Assembly (NCBI RefSeq): GCF_014651995.1
Contig: NZ_BMXY01000001.1
Coordinates: 1,302,001-1,366,000, forward strand
Direction: 5' to 3'
DNA length: 64,000 bases
Source of the DNA: Cognatilysobacter xinjiangensis
GTDB lineage: Bacteria > Pseudomonadota > Gammaproteobacteria > Xanthomonadales > Xanthomonadaceae
Shown here: positions 1 to 11,672 of the stretch, piece after piece
How the letters are laid out: the number at the start of each line of letters is the position of its first letter
Numbering within the stretch: the first letter of the stretch is position 1
Notes under the pieces: model-generated
The model's database searches: none
What the model was told of the DNA's origin: nothing
The model's input: only the letters and a program-made list of their open reading frames with translations
Program-made: the position numbers and the translations under genes

Positions 1-369
1 ACGTTCGCGCTCGCGGGCGAGCAACGCCGCGACTGCGTGCAGGCGGCGCAGGCCTCGCCGTGGAACGCCGCGGTGCTGGGCGGCGCCTCTTTCCGCGCTG
101 TCGGCAACGAACCGGGCTGGTATGCGGAAATCGCCGGCGAGCCGCCGATGCTGGACGCGGACCTCGACTACGGCGAACGCCGGATGCGCATCCCCTTGCG
201 GGCGACACCCGACGGCTACGTATCCAGCGACACCGCGCAGCCGGTGCGGCTTCGGATCGCGCGCCGTCTGTGCGAGGACGGCATGAGTGGCCAACGCTTC
301 GAGGCGGCGGTCACGCTCGAATCCGGCGGCAGGACCTACCGCGGATGCGGCGGCTGGCTGCAGGACTGA
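1..369 (+). CDS. COG3650-like protein, C-terminal part (cut by window edge)
   Basis: The reading frame is open from the first base and ends in TGA at 367-369, so the gene starts upstream of the window. The visible 122 residues hold the block FRAVGNEPGWYAEI near the middle, which resembles the GNEP-W signature of the COG3650 family of small exported or lipoprotein-like proteins of unknown function. A Cys early in the fragment and two later ones (RLCEDG and YRGCGG) could form a disulfide in the periplasm. An internal GTG at 37 exists, but the continuous frame to the left argues for truncation rather than a start there. The stop shares a TGATCA hexamer with the convergent DUF72 gene. Confidence 0.6.
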   Translation, partial: TFALAGEQRRDCVQAAQASPWNAAVLGGASFRAVGNEPGWYAEIAGEPPMLDADLDYGERRMRIPLRATPDGYVSSDTAQPVRLRIARRLCEDGMSGQRFEAAVTLESGGRTYRGCGGWLQD

Positions 370-1119
370 TCAGCGCGGCGCCTCCACGCCCAGCATCGTT
401 TCCAGCCGCATTGCATCCGCCACTGCGTGGCCCAGCGCGGTGTTGTCGAGGATGACCCAGCAGTCGAGGCCCGCCTCGCGCTCGGCCCGCACCGCGTCGG
501 CCCAGGGCTGCAGGCGCGCCTCGCCGTAGGCGTCGTAGTACACGTGCGGCGAGCCGTGCAGGCGCCAGTAGCGCACGCGCCCGGCGCCGCCGGGCTGCGC
601 CGCCAGCGGCACGCGCGCGGGATCCGCGGCGACGCGACCGACCTCATGGCGCTGCCAGAACGCGTCGAGCTCCGGCGCGAACCAGGTCACATGGCGTGGC
701 TCGCAGACGATCGGCGTCGCGACGCGTTCGCGCAATGCCGCGAAGAACGCGTCCGCCACGTCGGCGTCGAAGGCAAGGCTCGGCGGCAGTTGCACCAGCA
801 CCGGGCCCAGGCGATCGCCGAGCGCGGAGACTTCGCTCACGAAGCGTTCGATCACCGCGTCCGCATCGCGCAGCCGCGCGTCGTGCGTGGCCGCACGCGG
901 GAACTTCACCGCGAACAGGAAGTCGTCCGGGACCAGCGAGGCCCATTTCGCATAGGTCCGCGGCATATGCGGGCGATAGAACGAGGAGTTGATCTCGACC
1001 GCCGCGAAGCGCCGCGCGTAGCGCTCGAGATGCGTCCCGTCGCGGGGGAAATGCGCTGCGTGCGCGGCCGACAGGCCCCAGCCCGCGCAGCCGATTCGAA
1101 GACCACCCGTTGTGCTCAT
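370..1119 (-). CDS. DUF72 (YecE-like) protein
   Basis: This 249-residue protein matches the usual length of DUF72 proteins, a TIM-barrel family of unknown biochemical role. Visible family marks are the N-terminal RIGCAGWGL strand, the block around AAVEINSSFYRP with the conserved Asn, Ser, Phe and Tyr, FAVKFPRAATHDARL, and VQLPPSLAF. The ATG at 1117-1119 opens the frame directly before the conserved first strand, so the start is clear. It converges with the preceding gene and lies just downstream of thpR on the same strand (gap about 40 bp), so the two are probably co-transcribed. No function beyond the family is claimed. Confidence 0.85.
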   Translation of the reverse strand: MSTTGGLRIGCAGWGLSAAHAAHFPRDGTHLERYARRFAAVEINSSFYRPHMPRTYAKWASLVPDDFLFAVKFPRAATHDARLRDADAVIERFVSEVSALGDRLGPVLVQLPPSLAFDADVADAFFAALRERVATPIVCEPRHVTWFAPELDAFWQRHEVGRVAADPARVPLAAQPGGAGRVRYWRLHGSPHVYYDAYGEARLQPWADAVRAEREAGLDCWVILDNTALGHAVADAMRLETMLGVEAPR

Positions 1120-1161
1120 GGACGCCGAGGCTGCACCAGCGGCCGCTGCGCGCCGTGAAGC

Positions 1162-1713
1162 TCAGCGCGGCGCCAGCGGCCAACACCCGACGATGTCGTA
1201 GCGGCCATCGTGGCTGTGCACCAGCACGAAGTCCTCGACCGGCCACGAGATGGGATCGACGCTCGCCTCTTCCAACCGACCGCGTACGTTGCGCGCGACG
1301 GTGACGTGCGGCGCGAACGGCTCATGCGCGCGGTAGCGCACGCCGGCCTCGTCCAGCGCGCGTCGGAGATCCGACCACAGCGCGTCCAGCCCCGAGTTGC
1401 CCGACGGCGCCAGCCAGCCCACCCGCGCACCGTGGAAGCCGCCGGCGCGTTCGACCACCAGATGGAACGGCGCGCAGCGCAGCGTGGCTGCAGCACCGCT
1501 CGCGCGTTCGAGCACGTCGTGCGGGAGCGTCGCCCAGCCACCGAGGAAATGCAGCGTGATGTGGTACTTCGCGGGCGACACGCGGCGGCCCGCATCGCGC
1601 AGCAGCGCGGATGCATCCAGCGCCTGCGCGAGCGCGGCGCGCACCTCGTCGCCGGGCCAGAGGCCGAAGAACAGCCTGTGGCCGGCGCCGGCGTGTCGTG
1701 ATCGATCGGTCAT
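1162..1713 (-). CDS. thpR: RNA 2',3'-cyclic phosphodiesterase ThpR
   Basis: The 183-residue protein belongs to the 2H phosphoesterase superfamily. Both signature motifs are present: HITL at residues 51-54 and HVTV at 136-139, which supply the two catalytic histidines. Family members hydrolyse 2',3'-cyclic phosphate RNA ends to 2'-phosphate and show weak 2'-5' ligase activity in vitro. The length is normal and the protein has no signal peptide, so it should be cytosolic. It precedes the DUF72 gene on the same strand. The ATG at 1711-1713 is the only good start before the conserved RLFFGLWP strand. Confidence 0.88.
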   Translation of the reverse strand: MTDRSRHAGAGHRLFFGLWPGDEVRAALAQALDASALLRDAGRRVSPAKYHITLHFLGGWATLPHDVLERASGAAATLRCAPFHLVVERAGGFHGARVGWLAPSGNSGLDALWSDLRRALDEAGVRYRAHEPFAPHVTVARNVRGRLEEASVDPISWPVEDFVLVHSHDGRYDIVGCWPLAPR

Positions 1714-1802
1714 ATGGCCAGCCTACGCCGCGCCACGTCGCGCCTGCTTCATGCCGCTCCGACGCCGTCCGCACGACCATCGCGCCGGAAAGGAGGAACG
1801 CC

Positions 1803-2654
1803 ATGGCCACGCGCAGCAAGTCGACGTCGAAGAAGCTCACGCAACCGGGCCGCCAACGGCCGATGGATCCGCAGCCCGAGACGATCCGCGCGGGCTACCG
1901 CGGCAGCGGCAAGCTCGACGGCAAGGTCGCGCTGGTCACCGGCGGCGACAGCGGCATCGGACGCTCGGTCGCCGTGCATTTCGCGCGCGAAGGCGCGGAC
2001 GTCGCGATCCTCTACCTGGACGAGGACGACGACGCGCGCGACACCGCGCGCATGGTCGAGGCCGAGGGCCGTCGCTGCCTGCTGCTCAAGGGCGACGCGC
2101 GCAGCGAGGCGCGCTGCCGGCGCGCGGTCGAGCAGACCGTGTCGAAACTCGGCGCGCTCAACGTTCTGGTCAACAACCTCGCCGACCACGTCTCGCAGGA
2201 GCGGCTCGAGGACGTCAGCGCCAAGCAGCTCAAGACCACGTTCGAGAACAACGTCTATCCGTTCTTCTACATCACTCGTTTCGCGCTCGAGCACATGCGC
2301 GAGGGCGACGCGATCATCAACACCGGCTCGGTGACGTCCTTCCGCGGCAGCGATCACCTGCTCGACTACGCGAGCACCAAGGGCGCGATCGAGACGTTCA
2401 CCTACTCCCTCGCGAAGAACCTCGTGAAGCGCGGCATCCGCGTCAACGGCGTCGCGCCCGGCCCGATCTGGACGCCGCTGGTGGCATCGACCTACGGGCC
2501 GAAGGAGCGCGCGAATTTCGGCAAGGAAACGCCCATGGGCCGCCCGGGCCAGCCCAGCGAGCTCGGCCCGGCGTACGTGTTTCTCGCCTGCGAGGACAGC
2601 AGCTATGTCACCGGCCAGTTCATCCACGTCAACGGCGGCAGCTTCATCGGCTGA
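1803..2654 (+). CDS. YghA-type short-chain dehydrogenase/reductase
   Basis: This 283-residue SDR has the NAD(P)-binding motif TGGDSGIG at residues 46-53 and the catalytic Y189-x3-K193 in YASTKG. The N-terminal extension with MDPQPETIRAGYRGSGKLDGK is typical of the YghA/glucose-and-ribitol dehydrogenase-like subgroup, which has no settled substrate. The ATG at 1803 is chosen because AGGAGG lies at 1791-1796, 6 bases upstream; the frame stays open further left without a ribosome-binding site. A second member of the subgroup lies at 35583-36572. The gene converges with the AlkB-like gene, with only 3 bp between the stop codons. Confidence 0.87.
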   Translation: MATRSKSTSKKLTQPGRQRPMDPQPETIRAGYRGSGKLDGKVALVTGGDSGIGRSVAVHFAREGADVAILYLDEDDDARDTARMVEAEGRRCLLLKGDARSEARCRRAVEQTVSKLGALNVLVNNLADHVSQERLEDVSAKQLKTTFENNVYPFFYITRFALEHMREGDAIINTGSVTSFRGSDHLLDYASTKGAIETFTYSLAKNLVKRGIRVNGVAPGPIWTPLVASTYGPKERANFGKETPMGRPGQPSELGPAYVFLACEDSSYVTGQFIHVNGGSFIG

Positions 2655-2657
2655 GGC

Positions 2658-3281
2658 TCAGGACGCCGGCCGGTAGCCGCGCAACAGGTCGCTGCCCGGC
2701 AGGCGCACGCGGAACGCGAGGCTGATGCGCGGGCCGACGGCATCGCGCGTCTTGGGTACGCCGTGATCATGCGTCGACTGCGACGCATGGCTCATCAGCA
2801 GCAGGCTGCCGGGCTCGAGCGGCACGCGGATGCGCCGCCCGCGCGTGCCAGGCTTGGGGGTGATCACCATGTCGCGGACGTCGCCGAGCGAGAGCAGCGC
2901 GATCGGCTGGCCGGGCGCCAGCGCATGCAGCGTGTCGTTATGCGGCGCCACGCTGTCGCGGCCGTCGCGGTACAGGTTCAGCCCGACCGAATCGAACGGC
3001 GCATCGACCACGGCGCGCACCGCGGCGAGTGCTTCGACGACCGGCACCGGCAGCTGCGGCGAGTCAAGTCCGTACGAGGCGATCAGTCGCGGCACATCGA
3101 CGGTGCGCTCGTACATCTCGCGCTGCAGCGCGCGCCAGCCGGCCTCGCGATGCAGCGACTCGAACCACCGCGCGGCGGTCGCAGCGTCCACCAGCGATGG
3201 CCGGTAGCGGATGCCACCCTCGGCGTCTTCGAAGAGCAGGACGTCGCCAGTGGCGAACAGTGCGGGCTGGGAGGCAGGCAT
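2658..3281 (-). CDS. alkB: AlkB-family 2OG-Fe(II) dioxygenase
   Basis: The protein (207 residues from the ATG at 3279-3281; a GTG at 3296 would add five) has the non-haem iron triad of AlkB dioxygenases: the HND motif in APHNDTLHAL, a distal His in STHDHGVPKT, and the 2-oxoglutarate Arg pair in RISLAFR near the C-terminus. AlkB enzymes oxidatively remove methyl groups from 1-methyladenine and 3-methylcytosine in DNA or RNA. The ALLSLGD strand before the substrate lid resembles AlkB2-like members more than E. coli AlkB, but this is a judgement by eye. It lies just downstream of the YbjQ gene on the same strand. Confidence 0.82.
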   Translation of the reverse strand: MPASQPALFATGDVLLFEDAEGGIRYRPSLVDAATAARWFESLHREAGWRALQREMYERTVDVPRLIASYGLDSPQLPVPVVEALAAVRAVVDAPFDSVGLNLYRDGRDSVAPHNDTLHALAPGQPIALLSLGDVRDMVITPKPGTRGRRIRVPLEPGSLLLMSHASQSTHDHGVPKTRDAVGPRISLAFRVRLPGSDLLRGYRPAS

Positions 3282-3306
3282 GCGGCCAGCATCCACCCGC
3301 CGCGTC

Positions 3307-3711
3307 TCACCCGCGGTGAATGTCCGAGGCGGGCTCGACCACCACCGCCGTGCCGTAGCACAGCACTTCGGTCAGGCCCGCCATGAGCTCCGTCGCGTCG
3401 TAGCGCACCGCAACGATCGCATTCGCGCCGAGCTGGCGCGCGTGCACCAGCATGTCGCGGTAGGTCTCCTGCCGCGCCTGCTCGCACAGTTCCGTGTAGA
3501 TGGTGATGTTGCCGCCGAAGATCGTCTGCAGGCCGCCGAGGAAATTGCCGACGATGGAACGCGATCGCACGGTGATGCCTCGCACCAGGCCGAGGTTGCG
3601 CACGATGCGCATGCCGGGCAGCTCGAGCGCTGTGGTGACCATCGAATCGCCCAGCGCGGGCATCCCCGCGGACATAGGCGCCGGGACTGCGGTGTTGTTG
3701 TACGGATCCAT
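3307..3711 (-). CDS. YbjQ (DUF74) family protein
   Basis: From the ATG at 3709-3711 the protein has 134 residues. This start is preferred over the one at 3735 because GGGAGG lies 6 bases upstream of it. The core from [18 protein letters not shown] through [17 protein letters not shown] to [11 protein letters not shown] is the YbjQ/DUF74 fold, known for forming symmetric pentamers and decamers and annotated as a possible heavy-metal-binding domain. No biochemical role is established. About 25 Pro- and Ala-containing residues precede the domain. It stands upstream of alkB on the same strand. Confidence 0.82.
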   Translation of the reverse strand: MDPYNNTAVPAPMSAGMPALGDSMVTTALELPGMRIVRNLGLVRGITVRSRSIVGNFLGGLQTIFGGNITIYTELCEQARQETYRDMLVHARQLGANAIVAVRYDATELMAGLTEVLCYGTAVVVEPASDIHRG

Positions 3712-3792
3712 GGCGGGCCTCCCGAAAGCCGCCATGGTTCCATGTGCGCCACACGCTTCAAAGGCCGCCGGTCGTGGACCGACGGTGGCAAC

Positions 3793-5529
3793 TCAGCGGG
3801 GCGCCTGCGCTTGCACGAGCACGTCGGCCTTGCCGACCGGATTGCGCGGATCGGTGCCGCCTTCCAGCGTGTTGGCGCGCTTGTCCCAGGCCACCGTCTG
3901 CAGGTTGCCCCAGGTCGACTCACCGGCATTGACCTTGTGGCCCATTGCCTGCAGCGCCGACACCGTGGCCGCGTCGAGCGCGCCGGCCTCGGCGGAGATC
4001 ACGTCGGGCATCCACTGGTGGTGGATGCGCGGCAGCGCCGCGACCTGCTGCGCCGAGAGGCCCGCGTCGTAACCGAGGATGCCCAGCAGCACCTCGGTGA
4101 TGATGCGGCTACCGCCGGGGGCGCCGAGCACGGTGAGCTTGTCCGACGATTCCATGATGCTCGGTGTCATCGAGCTCAGCATGCGCTTGCCGGCCTTCGG
4201 CGCATTGGCTTCGAAGCCCATCACGCCGAAGGCGTTGGCGGTGCCGGGCTTGAGCGCGAAGTCGTCCATCTCGTTGTTGAGCAGCACGCCGGTGCCCGGC
4301 GCGACCATGCCCGACCCGTAGGTCAGGTTGACCGTCTGCGTCGCCGACACGAGGTTGCCGTCGGCGTCGATGATCGAGAAGTGCGTGGTCTCGTCGTCCT
4401 CGAGCGGCGCGGGCTGGCCGGAGAGCAGTTCGCTCGGGGTCGCCTTTTCCGGATGGATCGTGGCGCGCAGGCCCGCCGCGTAGTCCGGCGATGTCAGGCG
4501 GGCGAGCGGGATCTTCACGAAGTCCGGGTCGCCTAGATAGATCGTGCGATCGCGGTAGGCGCGGCGCATCGCCTCGACCAGCACGTGGGTGCGCTGCGCG
4601 TCGTCGAGCTTGGCGAGGTCCCAGCCCGACACCGTCTGCAGGATCTCCGCGAGCGCAACGCCGCCCGATGACGGCGGCGGCGCGGTGGTGATGTGCCAGC
4701 CGCGGTAGTTCAGCCGCAGCGGCTCGCGCTCGCGCACCCGGTAGCCGGCGAGCTCTGCGGCGGTCCATCGGCCGCCCTCTTCCTTCACCGCCGCGAGCAG
4801 CTTCTTCGCGGTGTCGCCGCGATAGAAGCCGTCGCGGCCCTTCTGCGCGATCAGCGCAAGCGTGCGCGCGAGCTCGGGCTGGCGCAGCGTCTCGCCGACT
4901 CTTGGCGCATCGCCATCGGCGAGGAATACCGCGCGCGTGCCGCGGTAGCGTTCCATCACCTTGCTGCGGCTGGCGTAGCCCTTCTCCAGGCGCGCATAGA
5001 CGGGGAAGCCGTCGCGGGCGATGCCGATCGCGGGCGCCAGCGTGGTCGAAAGCGGCAGCTTTCCGTAGGTGCTCGCGATATGCACCAGCGCCGCGGGCAG
5101 TCCCGGAATGCCGGCGGACCACGGGCCGTTCTGCGCGCGGTCGCGGTCGAGGTCGCCCTTGGCGTCCAGATAGGCCTCGGGCGTCGCGGACTCGGGCGCG
5201 GTCTCGCGCGCATCGACGAACACCTCGCGCCCGCTCCTGGCATCGCGCAGCAGGAAGAAGCCGCCGCCGCCCAGGCCCGAGCTCACCGGCTCGACCACGG
5301 ACAGCACCGCCGACACCGCCACCGCCGCGTCGAACGCGTTGCCGCCCTGCCGGATCATGTCCAGGCCCGCTTCCGTCGCGAGCGAATGCGCGCTGGCGAC
5401 CGCGGCGCCCGGCGGACGCGCCGCGACCGCGGCAACCGGCGCGGCGGGGATGGGAGGCTTGGCTGCCAGCGGCAGCGCGACGACGAAAGACAGCAGGGCG
5501 ACGGAAAGGACGTGCAGCGTCGAACGCAT
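3793..5529 (-). CDS. ggt: gamma-glutamyltransferase, exported
   Basis: This 578-residue preproprotein carries a Sec signal (hydrophobic stretch within residues 5-22, ending PLAAK). It has the GGT hallmarks: substrate Arg in DARETAPES, the self-cleavage and nucleophile Thr in ETTHFS around residue 381, and the oxyanion or specificity loop LSSMTPSI. GGT cleaves glutathione and other gamma-glutamyl amides in the periplasm after autocatalytic processing into two subunits. The start is the ATG at 5527-5529, which overlaps the stop of the upstream ferredoxin gene as TGATG and implies translational coupling. Length is normal and no catalytic residue appears missing. Confidence 0.93.
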   Translation of the reverse strand: MRSTLHVLSVALLSFVVALPLAAKPPIPAAPVAAVAARPPGAAVASAHSLATEAGLDMIRQGGNAFDAAVAVSAVLSVVEPVSSGLGGGGFFLLRDARSGREVFVDARETAPESATPEAYLDAKGDLDRDRAQNGPWSAGIPGLPAALVHIASTYGKLPLSTTLAPAIGIARDGFPVYARLEKGYASRSKVMERYRGTRAVFLADGDAPRVGETLRQPELARTLALIAQKGRDGFYRGDTAKKLLAAVKEEGGRWTAAELAGYRVREREPLRLNYRGWHITTAPPPSSGGVALAEILQTVSGWDLAKLDDAQRTHVLVEAMRRAYRDRTIYLGDPDFVKIPLARLTSPDYAAGLRATIHPEKATPSELLSGQPAPLEDDETTHFSIIDADGNLVSATQTVNLTYGSGMVAPGTGVLLNNEMDDFALKPGTANAFGVMGFEANAPKAGKRMLSSMTPSIMESSDKLTVLGAPGGSRIITEVLLGILGYDAGLSAQQVAALPRIHHQWMPDVISAEAGALDAATVSALQAMGHKVNAGESTWGNLQTVAWDKRANTLEGGTDPRNPVGKADVLVQAQAPR

Positions 5530-5792
5530 CAGGCGTGCTCCAGCGGCCCGCCGGCCAGCGCGATGGCCTTGGCCAGCAGCGCCTCGCGGGATTCGGGGTG
5601 GTCGGGATCGGGGTCGATGCACTCGACCGGGCAGACGACGACGCACTGCGGCTCATCAAAGTGGCCCACGCATTCCGTGCAGCGCGCCGGGTCGATCACG
5701 TAGATGACCTCGCCCTGCGAGATCGCCTGGTTCGGGCAGGCGGGCTCGCAGACGTCGCAGTTCACGCAGAGGTCGTTGATGCGGAGGGACAT
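5529..5792 (-). CDS. YfhL-type dicluster [4Fe-4S] ferredoxin
   Basis: The 87-residue protein has two iron-sulfur binding blocks. The first is CVNCDVCEPACP and the second is CTECVGHFDEPQCVVVCP, which has the widened spacing typical of YfhL/Alvin-type 2[4Fe-4S] ferredoxins of gammaproteobacteria. These are low-potential cytosolic electron carriers whose partners are mostly unknown. The ATG at 5790-5792 follows GGCGCG rather than a strong ribosome-binding site, but no conserved sequence lies upstream of it. Its stop overlaps the ggt start as TGATG. The coaD-fdx neighbourhood is common in Xanthomonadaceae; the coupling to ggt is the odd part. Confidence 0.92.
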   Translation of the reverse strand: MSLRINDLCVNCDVCEPACPNQAISQGEVIYVIDPARCTECVGHFDEPQCVVVCPVECIDPDPDHPESREALLAKAIALAGGPLEHA

Positions 5793-5903
5793 CGCGCCGG
5801 TACGGGTCGGGTCAGGCCGGCATTGTCGCACCCGGCGACGGAGCGCAGGCTGACGCGAGGGCCACGCTGCAGGCCCGCAGGCGCAACGCCGGGCCGGAAA
5901 CGA

Positions 5904-5930
5904 CGACGGCCGGCGCAGGGCCGGCCGTCG
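5904..5930 (-). terminator. hairpin downstream of the 5964-6461 lipoprotein gene
   Basis: A perfect 10-bp inverted repeat (CGACGGCCGG and CCGGCCGTCG) flanks a 7-nt loop. On the minus strand it lies about 34 bp after the lipoprotein stop and is followed by a short U-containing stretch (TCGTTTCC). It is likely a weak intrinsic terminator or attenuating hairpin before the ferredoxin gene. Confidence 0.5.
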
Positions 5931-5963
5931 CGATGCTTCCGGCAGCACGCGGCCGCCGATGGA

Positions 5964-6461
5964 TCACTTCGCTTCGATGAACTCGAACTTGGCGCCCGAC
6001 GGCTTCACCGCCGCTTCGGCGCGGTCGCGATCGGCCGCGTCGCCGATGAACAGCACGCGCACACCCTTCATGGTGTCGACGCCGACGCCCTGGAACGCCG
6101 AGGCGATGAGGTCGGCGGTCTTGGCCGAGTCGGCCGAGCCGAAGGCCATCAGCGTGCCTTCCACGCCACCGCGCGAGACGTCTTCCTTGGCCTTCTCGGC
6201 CTGGCGCTGGAAGGACTCGTCGAAGCCCTCCGCGCCCGGAACCGGCAGCGTGTAGGCGAACGTGCTCGACGCGCCCTGCGCGTTGCGCACGACCTGGTCC
6301 TGGATGTACGCGTTCCAGGCGTCCTCGTCGGTCTGGTTGGCCGGCTTCGGCACGGCGGCCTTCTCGACCTTGGCGGTCGGCGTGGCGTCGTCCTTGTTGC
6401 ACGCCGCCAGGACCGGCAGGGCGAGCACGGCGAGCAGCATCAGGCGGGTGGTGGTCTTCAT
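5964..6461 (-). CDS. lipoprotein of unknown function
   Basis: The 165-residue protein starts MKTTTRLMLLAVLALPVLAAC, a clear lipoprotein signal with the lipobox LAAC and Cys21. After a 20-residue Lys/Ala/Pro linker come about 120 residues of mixed charged sequence. I do not recognise a family. The C-terminal part (VRVLFIGDAADRDRAEAAVKPSGAKFEFIEAK) looks like an alternating alpha/beta periplasmic domain. It sits between coaD and the ferredoxin gene, 21 bp after coaD, so it is probably transcribed with rsmD and coaD. Membrane attachment is inferred; residue 22 is Asn, which favours outer-membrane sorting by the Lol system. Confidence 0.8.
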   Translation of the reverse strand: MKTTTRLMLLAVLALPVLAACNKDDATPTAKVEKAAVPKPANQTDEDAWNAYIQDQVVRNAQGASSTFAYTLPVPGAEGFDESFQRQAEKAKEDVSRGGVEGTLMAFGSADSAKTADLIASAFQGVGVDTMKGVRVLFIGDAADRDRAEAAVKPSGAKFEFIEAK

Positions 6462-6482
6462 GGTGTTCCTCGGAGTTGGACG

Positions 6483-7606
<1,124 letters not shown>

Positions 7607-7669
7607 CGGGGGTGCCTGTACGCCGGTGCTAGCATGTCGCGCCATTTTCCCCCATTCCGACGCCTTCCG

Positions 7670-9072
<1,403 letters not shown>

Positions 9073-9076
<4 letters not shown>

Positions 9077-10350
9077 CGGCGGACACGGGCGACGGGGCCA
9101 CCACGCCCGCGAAGCGGCCGCCGCGCTCGCGGCGCCGCACGTGGTTGATCGTGCTCGTCGTCGCGCTGGTGCTGCTCGCCGGCCTGCTGCGTTGGGCGTC
9201 GCGTCCGCAGCAGGTCGCATCGCTCGTGCTCTCGCAGGCGAGCCGCGCGCTGGGGCTGCGCATCACCGCCAAGGGCGTCAGCGAATACACCCTGCGCGGC
9301 CTGCCGAAGCTGGTGCTTCGCGACGTCACCGCGCAGCGCGACGGCGACGCCACGCCGGTGTTTCAGGCCGATCGCGTGCTGCTGTCGCTGCCGTGGTCGA
9401 CGTTGAAGTCGCGCGGGCGGGACATCACCGTGCATCGCATCGAGCTCGACCGCCCGCGGCTCGACATCGGCGCGCTGCAGCGTTGGCTGGCGACACGCCC
9501 GCCGTCCGAGAAACGCCCGACCCCCACACTCACCGATGGCTTCGTCGTCACCGATGGGCGCGTCACTGGCGTGGGCTGGGCGGTCGAACGCCTCGCACTG
9601 ACGGTGCAGACGCTGGCGCCGGGGCAGCGTGTGCGCGCCGCCCTGCGCGGCCGGATCATCGCGGGTGCGACGCGCGTGCCGTTCGACCTCGCGGCGACGC
9701 TGATGCGGCCGGAAATGCCGGCGGGTCTCGGCGTCGCGGGAAACCTGACGGTCGTGCAGCCCGACTGGCGCCTTCCGTTGGACCTGGTACTGCGCGGCGT
9801 TCCCGATTTCGGCGACGGACTCGCGCTCGACGCCATGGTGCTGGGTGCGCAGGCGCGCTACGTGTCGCGCGAGACCTCGCTGCCATTTGCGATGGGCATC
9901 GCGGGGCGTGCGTCCTATGCGAGCGGGCTGCACATCGCTCCGCTCGGGCTCGCGCTGCGACGCGGTGGTCCGATTCCCGATATCACCGGGGGTGGCCGCC
10001 TGGATTGGGGCGACTCGCTGGCGCTCGCTTTCGACGGCCGCATGGAGCGCTGGCCCGAAGCCTGGCCGGCCCTGCCGGCGCCGCTGGGCCGCCCGAACGG
10101 TCCGCTGCCGACGACGCTGGCCTATACCGGGCCGGCGAACTTCTCGGGCGATGCCGCGCTCCACGTGGAGTCCGGCGCGACGCTCTTCGACGGACGTTTC
10201 CGCCTGCCGCGCGTGCTCGCCTGGCTCGACGCGCCCGCGAACGCGGTGCCGCTTCCGCCGCTGGATGGCCGCGTGTCGACGCCGCGGCTGGAAATCCCAG
10301 GCGCGACGCTGGAAGGCGTCGAAGTCGAGATCGTCGATGACCGCGAGTGA
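9073..10350 (+). CDS. AsmA-like inner-membrane-anchored protein
   Basis: The protein has 425 residues with one N-terminal membrane segment (about residues 24-42, TWLIVLVVALVLLAGLLRW) preceded by an Arg-rich cytosolic start, so the bulk should be periplasmic. The rest is beta-rich with the repeating pattern of AsmA/TamB-like proteins (for example LRITAKGVSEYTLRGLPKLVLRDV and HRIELDRPRLDIG). Such proteins are linked to phospholipid transport or outer-membrane homeostasis. The family call is by pattern, not by a strong motif. It overlaps ftsY by 4 bp and mutY by 14 bp, so it belongs to one operon. It is shorter than E. coli AsmA. Confidence 0.7.
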
Positions 10351-11401
10351 CGGCTTCGCGCCGCGCCTGCTGGCGTGGTTCGACGTCAACGGCCGCCACG
10401 ACCTGCCGTGGCAACATCCACGCACGCCGTATCGCGTATGGCTCTCGGAAGTGATGCTGCAGCAGACGCAGGTCGCGACGGTCATCCCGTACTTCCATCG
10501 TTTCGTCGAGGCCCTGCCCGACCTGCCGGCGCTTGCCGATGCGCCACTCGACCGCGTGCTCGCGCTGTGGTCCGGCCTCGGCTACTACACCCGCGCGCGC
10601 AACCTGCACTCGGCCGCGCAGTCGTGCATGCAGCACCACGGCGGCGAACTGCCGCGCGATGTCGAAGCGCTGGCCGCACTGCCGGGCATCGGCCGCAGCA
10701 CCGCGGCCGCGATTGCCGCGCAGGCCTGGAACGACAGGCACGCGATCCTCGACGGCAACGTCAAGCGCGCGCTGGCCCGATTCCACGGCATCGAAGGCTG
10801 GCCGGGCGCATCGGCCGTCGAGAAGAAGCTCTGGACGTTCGCACAGCGGCACGTCGAGGATCCCGCGCTGCCGGGCGACCGCCTCGCCGATTACACGCAG
10901 GCGCAGATGGATTTCGGTGCGACGCTATGCACGCGCGCGCGCCCGGCCTGTGTCATTTGCCCGCTGCAGGACGACTGCGTCGCGCGCATCGCGGGCCGCC
11001 AGGACGAGCTTCCGACACCGCGACCCGCGAAAGTGCTGCCGCAGCGCGAAGCCGTCGTGCTCGCACTGCGCGATGCCGGCGGCCGCATCCTATTGCAGCG
11101 GCGCGGGCCGGTCGGCGTGTGGGCATCGCTGTGGTCGCTGCCGCAGTTCGACGACGAGGCGGCCGCCGATCGCTGGCTCGCGTCGTATTCGCCGGCGGGC
11201 GACGCGGTGATGTGGCTGGACGAGGTGCGCCACGGGTTCTCGCACTACCATCTCACCCTGCGCCCGCGGCTGCATCGCATCGACGCGCCGCAGCGCATTG
11301 CGGACGACGACTCGCTCGCCTGGGTCGCGCCAGCGGACCTCGCGTCGCTTGGTATTCCCGCGCCGATCCGCACCCTGCTCAACCGATTATTCGAGGACTG
11401 A
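10337..11401 (+). CDS. mutY: adenine DNA glycosylase
   Basis: This 354-residue enzyme removes adenine mispaired with 8-oxoguanine. It has the catalytic Glu38 in [10 protein letters not shown], the helix-hairpin-helix [12 protein letters not shown], catalytic Asp139 in AILDGNVKR, and the [4Fe-4S] ligands Cys198, 205, 208 and 214 with spacing C-x6-C-x2-C-x5-C. The C-terminal third is a Nudix-like 8-oxoG recognition domain ([20 protein letters not shown] onward). The ATG at 10337 lies 14 bp inside the AsmA-like gene; longer versions of the frame are shadow sequence. It is followed after 1 bp by yggX, a very common pair. Confidence 0.96.
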   Translation: MTASDGFAPRLLAWFDVNGRHDLPWQHPRTPYRVWLSEVMLQQTQVATVIPYFHRFVEALPDLPALADAPLDRVLALWSGLGYYTRARNLHSAAQSCMQHHGGELPRDVEALAALPGIGRSTAAAIAAQAWNDRHAILDGNVKRALARFHGIEGWPGASAVEKKLWTFAQRHVEDPALPGDRLADYTQAQMDFGATLCTRARPACVICPLQDDCVARIAGRQDELPTPRPAKVLPQREAVVLALRDAGGRILLQRRGPVGVWASLWSLPQFDDEAAADRWLASYSPAGDAVMWLDEVRHGFSHYHLTLRPRLHRIDAPQRIADDDSLAWVAPADLASLGIPAPIRTLLNRLFED

Positions 11402-11402
11402 C

Positions 11403-11672
11403 ATGGCCCGTACCGTCGACTGCGTCTGGCTCAAGCGCGAGGACGAAGGCCTCGATTTCGTGCCGTGGCCCGGCGAACTCGGGCGCCGCGTGTACGCGAG
11501 CGTGGGCAAGCAGGCCTGGGCCGCGTGGCTCGCCCACCAGACCATGCTGATCAACGAGAACCGGCTGTCGCCGATGAACCCCAGGCACCGCGAGTACCTC
11601 GCCGAGCAGATGGAGAAGTTCCTGTTCGGTGGCGGCGCGGACGCCGCCGAGGGTTACAGGCCCGAGGGCTGA
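11403..11672 (+). CDS. yggX: YggX, Fe(II)-trafficking / oxidative damage protection protein
   Basis: The 89-residue protein has the family core: the start [13 protein letters not shown] with the conserved Cys7, [33 protein letters not shown] and the C-terminal FLFGGG. YggX protects iron-sulfur clusters and is proposed to move ferrous iron, which fits its place next to MutY, an iron-sulfur enzyme. The ATG at 11403 follows the mutY stop by 1 bp, so translation is coupled. Length is normal. Confidence 0.95.
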   Translation: MARTVDCVWLKREDEGLDFVPWPGELGRRVYASVGKQAWAAWLAHQTMLINENRLSPMNPRHREYLAEQMEKFLFGGGADAAEGYRPEG

